Shown here: positions 1 to 3,777 of the stretch, in pieces | Layout of the letters: each line of letters opens with the position of its first letter | Numbering within the stretch: position 1 is the first letter of the stretch | NCBI GenBank assembly: GCA_018814055.1 | Contig: JAHJAL010000084.1 | Coordinates: 1-5,666, forward strand | Source: Patescibacteria group bacterium | GTDB taxonomy: Bacteria > Patescibacteriota > JAHJAL01 | Length of the DNA: 5,666 nt | Reading direction: 5' to 3' | Made by a program: the position numbers and the translations under genes | The notes under the pieces: generated by a model | Databases searched by the model: none | What the model saw: only the letters and a program-made list of their open reading frames with translations | Told to the model about the DNA's origin: nothing

Positions 1-94
1 ATTACTTTATCCTACAAAAGGAACTGTTTCCGTATTGGGTTTTAAGCATTTTGATAGAAAAAAAGAATTTCTAAAACAAATTTCGCTTGTCATG
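1..94 (+). pseudogene. Fragment of an ABC transporter ATP-binding protein, cut off before the Q-loop
   Basis: Read in the frame starting at base 2, the left edge encodes LLYPTKGTVSVLGF, then KHFD, then RKKEFLKQISLVM, ending at 92-94. This is the stretch between Walker A and the Q-loop of ABC-2 type exporter ATPases, where family members typically read 'GLL.PTSG.v.VLGf.P..rkkefl..islVMGQK'. The next residues should be G and Q of the Q-loop. Instead the frame reads VFHMLSLFPPPG and then a low-complexity tail that is only the antisense of the neighbouring gene's membrane helix, stopping at TGA 224-226. No Q-loop, ABC signature, Walker B or H-loop follows in any frame. The start and Walker A, if present, lie left of the window. 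I read it as a gene truncated near base 95; a chimeric assembly join is the main alternative. The identification rests on about 31 residues recognised by eye. Confidence 0.6.
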
Positions 95-112
95 GTTTTT
101 CATATGTTATCT

Positions 113-1333
113 TTATTTCCTCCTCCTGGCCACTATCCATACTATAACAATAATTGCTGCCACCGGAATCAAAATTACTATTATGATCAAAACCAATACG
201 AGCAATATAGTGGGAATTCCTGTTGAGCCAGATTCATTGACGGCTTTTGCAGGTTGACTGCCAATTTCACTTTCCAGCTGGTCCCAACGGTCCAATTCCG
301 AACTTTCGTCAAATTCCCATACCGCCGACAAACCTCTCTCATCGGCACTTATTTCTTCTCCCGCGTTGAGGATTATTGTTTCTCCGCCATCTTCTGGTGC
401 AGCCTCTACTTTTCCCTCGAGCACTTTGAAATCTATCTCGTCACCATCACTTACCCAACTGACCGTCGTACCGACAATGCCAAATCTGACTCTTCTTGAT
501 TCGAGAATAAATTTGCTTCCATATTTTTTGTAAGTCAATATGCCCGATCCATTTTCTATCGTAAAACCGGCATCGTTGATAGATATCCGGCTGTCGCGTC
601 CCAGCACAATTTTGGTGCCATCCTCAAACTCAAGCACTGCCATACCAATGCCGGTTTTGACCACTGATTGTTTAGTCAAGTCCTGCCCGGCCGCCGGGGC
701 TTCCCATTTCCGCCATGATTCTTGGTCCCCCCAATAATTTCGCCAGACACTATCAACAATATTCGATCTCTTGTTGGGATCACTCACTTCAACCTCCCCC
801 AAGATTTTGGAAATTTTGGGAAAGGAATAATCAAGTTTTTCGTCTGGTATATCATTCCAATTTTCTGAAGTTGGCAATTTTGTATACTTCTCTTTTTCTA
901 TCTCTGTATCTACTTGATCATCAAAAGCTTCCGGATTGTCAACATTGAATACCACCGCATAGCCACCGTCATAAACCGTGGTCTGCCGGCCGTCGATGAG
1001 GTCAAACCCGATCCCTTCCACTACAAAATGTCCATTTGGACCACCGGTAAATGTTCCTGCGACCGGTCCCAAATCTTCCTCGGAACAATCCCAGTCACCG
1101 GTTGCCTCCAGACAAACTATGGTCACAACCACGTCACCATATTCCGCCCCGCCCTGGCTGCCAACATTCCAGAAAGATAATTTGTATTCCAGTGAACCGA
1201 CAAAAATATCCACCGGGCCGGAAGTGGCTGTCACTTTCCGGGGTGTAAGAATTTGTTCTGCTTTGGCCTTACCTCCGGTAAAACTACAAAAAGGTGCGAT
1301 CAACAAGATGAAAACGATCAAAAATTTTCTCAT
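113..1333 (-). CDS. Secreted, membrane-anchored FecR-domain protein
   Basis: A 406-residue envelope protein. It begins with a clear signal peptide (MRKF, hydrophobic core IVFILLIAPF, likely cleavage after AKA at residue 25). Residues about 28-115 form a beta-rich region of unknown family with two close cysteines (C74 and C83) that could form a disulfide. A charged linker follows. Residues about 172-335 resemble a FecR domain: ILGEVEV, WRKWEAPAAGQ, KTGIGMAVLEFEDGTKIVLG, then FGIVGTTVSW and FKVLEGKVEA. The C-terminus has one long hydrophobic helix (about 374-402) ending in RRRK, so the body should sit outside the cell with a short cytoplasmic tail. Classical FecR is an anti-sigma regulator next to fecI and a TonB receptor; neither is here, and the topology differs (cleavable signal plus C-terminal anchor). 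Stand-alone FecR proteins of this build probably bind or display something at the surface; the ligand is unknown. No Shine-Dalgarno precedes the ATG, but the signal peptide supports this start. Confidence 0.8.
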   Translation of the reverse strand: MRKFLIVFILLIAPFCSFTGGKAKAEQILTPRKVTATSGPVDIFVGSLEYKLSFWNVGSQGGAEYGDVVVTIVCLEATGDWDCSEEDLGPVAGTFTGGPNGHFVVEGIGFDLIDGRQTTVYDGGYAVVFNVDNPEAFDDQVDTEIEKEKYTKLPTSENWNDIPDEKLDYSFPKISKILGEVEVSDPNKRSNIVDSVWRNYWGDQESWRKWEAPAAGQDLTKQSVVKTGIGMAVLEFEDGTKIVLGRDSRISINDAGFTIENGSGILTYKKYGSKFILESRRVRFGIVGTTVSWVSDGDEIDFKVLEGKVEAAPEDGGETIILNAGEEISADERGLSAVWEFDESSELDRWDQLESEIGSQPAKAVNESGSTGIPTILLVLVLIIIVILIPVAAIIVIVWIVARRRK

Positions 1334-1367
1334 TTAAGAAAGTTAAATAATTATTTCTATCTAATTA

Positions 1368-1373
1368 ATTATA
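1368..1373 (-). promoter_or_regulatory. Candidate -10 box for the FecR-domain gene
   Basis: On the minus strand this reads TATAAT, a perfect consensus -10 hexamer, 34 bases upstream of the FecR gene ATG. No convincing -35 box is present 16-18 bases further upstream (about 1390-1397 reads CGGGTAGA on the minus strand) and there is no TGn extension. In AT-rich DNA such a hexamer can arise by chance, so this is a weak call. Confidence 0.25.
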
Positions 1374-1391
1374 TCTATCAGAAAACTAATC

Positions 1392-1450
1392 TACCCGCCA
1401 GGTATGAAGCTATATTTGATATTATCACAAACCACAGATATGGCAGGGTA
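1392..1450. repeat. GC-rich inverted repeat with a 40-base loop
   Basis: The left arm TACCCGCCA (1392-1400) pairs with the right arm TGGCAGGGTA (1441-1450) over nine base pairs, with one bulged A at 1445. The loop is 40 bases and AT-rich. It stands out because the surrounding spacer is strongly AT-rich. It has no adjacent U-tract on either strand, so it is not a typical intrinsic terminator. It could be a protein-binding site upstream of the FecR promoter, a structured 3' end of the tspO transcript, or chance. Confidence 0.35.
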
Positions 1451-1495
1451 CAGTCAGTAAAATTGTAAATTTTTTCATAATTTGTGTATTATCTA

Positions 1496-1900
1496 TTATT
1501 GCTTCCAATTTAGATAAGTAATGGTAAATTGGAGTATGGTTGCAAATATAACCCAAAGTAAATATGGGATATTGGCATAAGTGATCCAGCGGGCATGCGG
1601 CCAGATAGTGATCATGGTCCAGATGAGCGTGCCGAGGACCAATAATATATCAATAGCGGCTAAAGCATTGTTTTGCAGACCAAACTGAATGGGTGAAAAA
1701 GCCAGGTTGAAAACCAGGTTGAGGGCAAAAGGCAAGGCCACCAGCCATGACAATTTACCGGTAAATGTCCGGATAAACACGGTGCCGTAACTGACAGCGA
1801 TAATGATATAAAGCACTGTCCACACCGGGCCAAACAGCCAGCTTGGCGGCGCCCAGGTGGGTTTGATAAGTTGCGCATACCAGTTTTGAGTTTGGTCCAT
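1496..1900 (-). CDS. tspO: TspO/MBR family membrane protein (tryptophan-rich sensory protein), short form
   Basis: A 134-residue membrane protein of the TspO/MBR (translocator protein) family, which binds porphyrins and sterol-like ligands and is linked to tetrapyrrole, oxidative or stress signalling. The family signature is clear at the N-terminus: WY at 7-8, KPTWAPPSW at 13-21, then FGPVWTVLY at 23-31. Four membrane helices follow at about 22-43, 51-73, 79-100 and 105-128, including N61 in the ALN motif, AAIDILL at 81-87 and PYLLWVIFA at 112-120. Typical members have about 150-160 residues and five helices; the usual first helix, before WY..L.KP.W.PP, is absent. A TAA stop lies three codons upstream of the ATG (1910-1912) and only 55 bases separate it from the preceding gene, so no missed start restores it. 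The ligand-loop tryptophans (W7, W16, W21, W27) remain. No Shine-Dalgarno is seen. Family call is firm; the ligand is unknown. Confidence 0.92.
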   Translation of the reverse strand: MDQTQNWYAQLIKPTWAPPSWLFGPVWTVLYIIIAVSYGTVFIRTFTGKLSWLVALPFALNLVFNLAFSPIQFGLQNNALAAIDILLVLGTLIWTMITIWPHARWITYANIPYLLWVIFATILQFTITYLNWKQ

Positions 1901-1936
1901 ATGTCTATTTTATCATGTAAATATTCGACTTAAATA

Positions 1937-1942
1937 ATTATA
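1937..1942 (-). promoter_or_regulatory. Candidate -10 box upstream of tspO
   Basis: The minus strand reads TATAAT here, 36 bases before the tspO ATG, in the 55-base gap after the zinc-ribbon gene. A matching -35 box at the proper distance is not visible (it would fall in the end of the zinc-ribbon gene). A second, weaker TAAAAT (1907-1912) lies too close to the start codon to be a likely alternative for a leadered mRNA. Weak call. Confidence 0.2.
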
Positions 1943-1955
1943 ACGTGAACTTTTT

Positions 1956-2264
1956 CTACCCCATTTTCTTCATGACTTCGGCGAATTCTTCATCGGTAGC
2001 TTCTTCACCTTGCAATATGGGCTCGTTTTTGCCTTGCCAATAGCTTTGCTGGTTCATGTTTTTGCGGGTGACTTTTTCGGCCATGGTCCGGTCATCACTG
2101 ACATGTTGCATGAAAAAATTTACTCCGCCTTCAAAAATCTCAGCGGCGGTTTTGACACTGCCGTCTGCGTTGACGCAGTAGAGGCAAAACTGGCTCGAGG
2201 TGTCGCCCTGGGCGTAGTCTTCGGGTTTGCTCATGGGCATTCCACAAGCTTCGCAATAATTCAT
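1956..2264 (-). CDS. Small zinc-ribbon protein (putative zinc ribbon family)
   Basis: A soluble 102-residue protein. The N-terminus carries a four-cysteine zinc site: C4-x2-C7 in CEACGMPM and C27-x2-C30 in FCLYC, matching the putative zinc-ribbon family whose members begin 'CqsCGMPm' and continue with '..YCsyCy.dG'. The remaining part (about 40-102) is charged, mostly helical-looking and ends EFAEVMKKMG; it has no signal peptide or membrane segment, so it should be cytoplasmic. Proteins of this family have no settled biochemical role; I infer zinc binding only. It lies downstream of the arsM-like gene on the same strand, 83 bases away, with its own candidate promoter and the best ribosome binding site in the window, so it may be expressed independently. 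The start at 2264 is supported by that site and by the zinc motif beginning at residue 4. Confidence 0.85.
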   Translation of the reverse strand: MNYCEACGMPMSKPEDYAQGDTSSQFCLYCVNADGSVKTAAEIFEGGVNFFMQHVSDDRTMAEKVTRKNMNQQSYWQGKNEPILQGEEATDEEFAEVMKKMG

Positions 2265-2271
2265 GGTTGGT

Positions 2272-2277
2272 ACTCCT
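2272..2277 (-). promoter_or_regulatory. Strong Shine-Dalgarno site of the zinc-ribbon gene
   Basis: The minus strand reads AGGAGT seven bases before the ATG at 2262-2264. It is the only convincing Shine-Dalgarno sequence among the six gene starts in the window, and it fixes the start of this small gene. Confidence 0.75.
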
Positions 2278-2302
2278 AAAATATTTGTTAATTCATGTAT
2301 TT

Positions 2303-2332
2303 AGCATATCAGAAGGTTGAATAATTTTGTAA
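2303..2332 (-). promoter_or_regulatory. Candidate extended -10 promoter for the zinc-ribbon gene
   Basis: On the minus strand TATGCT (2303-2308) is preceded directly by TGA (2309-2311), giving an extended -10 element TGnTATGCT. A poor -35-like TTACAA (2327-2332) sits 18 bases upstream. The -10 is about 38 bases before the ATG, leaving room for a short leader with the Shine-Dalgarno site. Match judged by eye only. Confidence 0.3.
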
Positions 2333-2347
2333 CGGACGAGACGACTG

Positions 2348-3097
2348 CTATTTCTTGACCGCTTTCAGCTTGAGACTCTCCAGCGGCATGCCTTCGTATT
2401 GTTTTTTGCTGATATCTTTGTCTTCGGCCAGGACTTCCACTGTGAAGCCGGCATTTTGTAGTTTTTGGATATAGTCGTCTTTGAGCAGGGCGCCGGCGAC
2501 ACAGCCGGACAATAATTGCGGATTGTTACGAACATCGTCCGGGAGTTCCTGCAGCAAAACGATGTCGGACACAAACATTTTGCCGTCCGGTTTCAAGACT
2601 CGATGCGCTTCGGCAAACACTTTGTCTTTGTCCGGTGATAGGTTGATCACGCAATTGCTGATGACGATGTCGACAGAATTGTCCTCGATGGGTAGTTGTT
2701 CGATCTCACCCAGATGGAATTCGACATTTTGGTAACCGTATCTGGCTGCATTGGCCCGGGCTTTTTCCAACATTTCCGGCACCATGTCCACTCCGATTAC
2801 CCGGCCGGTTTCCCCTACTTGTCTGACCGCCAAAAAACAATCGAACCCGGCACCGGACCCCAGATCCAACACTACATCTCCCTCATTCATCTCAGCCATG
2901 GCAACGGGATTGCCGCAGCCCAGCCCTAGATTGGCATCGGCGAATTTGTCGATATCCTCCGGGGCATAACCGATTTCGGCGGCGATGCGCTCGGCATCAC
3001 TGTTTTGTCCGCATTTACAGCCGCTACAACTTCCTGCCTTGGCGATTTGAGTATAGCTTTTTTTGACGATATTTTTGACTTCTTCTTTTTTGATCAT
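2348..3097 (-). CDS. arsM: Arsenite S-adenosylmethionine methyltransferase (ArsM-type)
   Basis: A 249-residue cytoplasmic class I methyltransferase that transfers methyl groups from SAM to arsenite, giving methylated arsenicals. The Rossmann SAM site is clear: motif [12 protein letters not shown] (76-86), acidic GVD at 102-104, and [14 protein letters not shown] (135-148). The three cysteines that bind As(III) in ArsM are present: C61 in [10 protein letters not shown]149 in [11 protein letters not shown], and C199 in LSGCVAGAL. The N-terminus [12 protein letters not shown] matches the family, followed by a cysteine cluster CSGCKCG (C24, C27, C29), where many relatives have a CC pair; it may be the fourth arsenic ligand region. 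Length fits the short microbial ArsM form. No arsR, arsenite pump or arsenate reductase is in the window. The upstream gap is 39 bases with no clear Shine-Dalgarno, so it may be read from the upstream membrane-protein transcript or from an unseen promoter. GC content is about 50% in sampled lines, well above the neighbouring HTH gene. Confidence 0.93.
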   Translation of the reverse strand: MIKKEEVKNIVKKSYTQIAKAGSCSGCKCGQNSDAERIAAEIGYAPEDIDKFADANLGLGCGNPVAMAEMNEGDVVLDLGSGAGFDCFLAVRQVGETGRVIGVDMVPEMLEKARANAARYGYQNVEFHLGEIEQLPIEDNSVDIVISNCVINLSPDKDKVFAEAHRVLKPDGKMFVSDIVLLQELPDDVRNNPQLLSGCVAGALLKDDYIQKLQNAGFTVEVLAEDKDISKKQYEGMPLESLKLKAVKK

Positions 3098-3136
3098 GGT
3101 TTGTATTGGGTTATTGTTAAATATTATTTTTTATAT

Positions 3137-3526
3137 TTATGATTTTTTATGTCGGAATTTGTACCAACCGACCAAGACGGGGATGAGAAAAGTGAGGGCG
3201 TAGTATAGATAGACATCTAGTTTGTAGTAGTCGGTGGAGTTCAAGAGCAGGACGATAAATAGATAATCGAGTACCACGGCCATGACGGTCCAAAACAAAC
3301 CAATACGGAAGTAGTATCCGAATTGGTCACGGTGGATTTTTTGGAACAATACCCAGAGCATTAGGAATACGCCTAAAGGCATGATGTAGTAGCCGATGGT
3401 TTCGGGTGGGACGATAGCGAAAAAGATGAAGCCGAGGATGTAGCCAAACAACCACAGGATGAATCCCCAGAATAAGTTACTAAGGAGGATTTGGGTGGAG
3501 GTGAGTTTTTTTGTTTGTTTAGACAT
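3137..3526 (-). CDS. Four-helix integral membrane protein of unknown function
   Basis: A 129-residue protein I cannot assign to a characterised family. It has a basic N-terminus (MSKQTKKL) and four predicted membrane helices at about 14-39, 44-61, 74-95 and 105-122, ending in a basic tail (KFRHKKS), so both termini are likely cytoplasmic. Notable residues are WGFILWLFGYILGF in helix 1, a buried aspartate in helix 3 (VVLDYLF, D87), and the aromatic loop STDYYKLDVYLYYAL leading into helix 4. There is no signal peptide cleavage site and no cysteine. It starts 17 bases after the stop of the HTH-like gene and ends 39 bases before arsM, on the same strand, so it could be in one transcript with either. 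No Shine-Dalgarno precedes the ATG. The tight sequence suggests a real, conserved small membrane protein; any role in defence or arsenic handling would be guesswork. Confidence 0.8.
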   Translation of the reverse strand: MSKQTKKLTSTQILLSNLFWGFILWLFGYILGFIFFAIVPPETIGYYIMPLGVFLMLWVLFQKIHRDQFGYYFRIGLFWTVMAVVLDYLFIVLLLNSTDYYKLDVYLYYALTFLIPVLVGWYKFRHKKS

Positions 3527-3543
3527 AGGGGTGGAGTTAGTAA

Positions 3544-3771
3544 TTAAGATATTTCTTCGAAAAATAATTTTTTCAATATTTCAAAATTATATAAATTCTT
3601 TCCTTTTTTAATTATCGGACTAATTTTACCAACTTTCTCCCACTTCTTAATCATGCTTCTTTTTATTCCTCGTAGTTCCGCCTCTTTCAAATCAATACAA
3701 TTTTCATCAATCATTTTTGAAAGTTGATTGACTGCTTTACGATTTTTGAAATATTGTTGTCCGTAACCCAT
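3544..3771 (-). CDS. Small HTH-like protein directly downstream of type III Res
   Basis: A 75-residue basic protein. After a short N-terminal segment rich in K and Q (1-20), residues about 26-70 read like a MerR/excisionase-type winged helix: IDLKEAELRGI (helix 1 and turn), KRSMIKKWEKVGKI (recognition-like helix with W44 and the G48 turn), IIKKGKNLYNF (wing) and EILKKLF (final helix). This order matches the 'tl.EaA..lGis..tl.rw...G.i.p...g...Y...dl..l' pattern of AlpA/HTH_17 proteins, so DNA binding is inferred. It begins only 6 bases after the Res stop codon and lacks a Shine-Dalgarno, suggesting translational coupling to Res. It is very AT-rich (61 G or C in 228 bases, about 27%). Possible roles are a controller of the restriction operon or a specificity/accessory factor; no relative with known function was recognised. 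Confidence 0.65.
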   Translation of the reverse strand: MGYGQQYFKNRKAVNQLSKMIDENCIDLKEAELRGIKRSMIKKWEKVGKISPIIKKGKNLYNFEILKKLFFEEIS

Positions 3772-3777
3772 TTTGTT

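Larger units (their letters stand above)
1334..1495. other. Gene-free AT-rich spacer between the tspO end and the FecR gene start
   Basis: This 162-base stretch separates the tspO stop from the FecR gene start. It holds a candidate -10 box for the FecR gene (1368-1373, minus) and a GC-rich inverted repeat (1392-1400 with 1441-1450). It also has a 17-codon minus-strand frame (1425-1478, MKKFTILLTV... ending CGL) that looks like the start of a signal peptide but stops at TGA, has no ribosome binding site and is too short to call. I see no tRNA or riboswitch class I recognise. Confidence 0.5.

Noticed and set aside
95..226. Plus-strand continuation of the ABC fragment frame to a TGA at 224-226
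   Set aside because: The tail is rich in P, Y, N and Q and is simply the antisense of the FecR protein's C-terminal membrane helix and linker; it has no ABC similarity.
978..1337. 119-codon plus-strand open frame opposite the FecR gene start
   Set aside because: It lies entirely antisense to a gene with a signal peptide and domain match, and its product is a proline/serine-rich sequence without recognisable features.
1425..1478. 17-codon minus-strand frame MKKFTILLTV... in the spacer upstream of the FecR gene
   Set aside because: It resembles the start of a signal peptide but stops after 17 codons, has no ribosome binding site, and a short hydrophobic run is easy to get by chance in AT-rich DNA.
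2306..2314. Shared octamer TATCAGAA in the spacers near 1376-1383 and 2307-2314
   Set aside because: Only eight bases match and the flanks differ; two such matches are expected by chance in AT-rich spacers.
3118..3139. Perfect 7-base inverted repeat TAAATAT / ATATTTA over the membrane-protein stop codon
   Set aside because: The stem is all A-T with an 8-base loop and no U-tract on the coding strand, so it is too weak for an intrinsic terminator and likely compositional.
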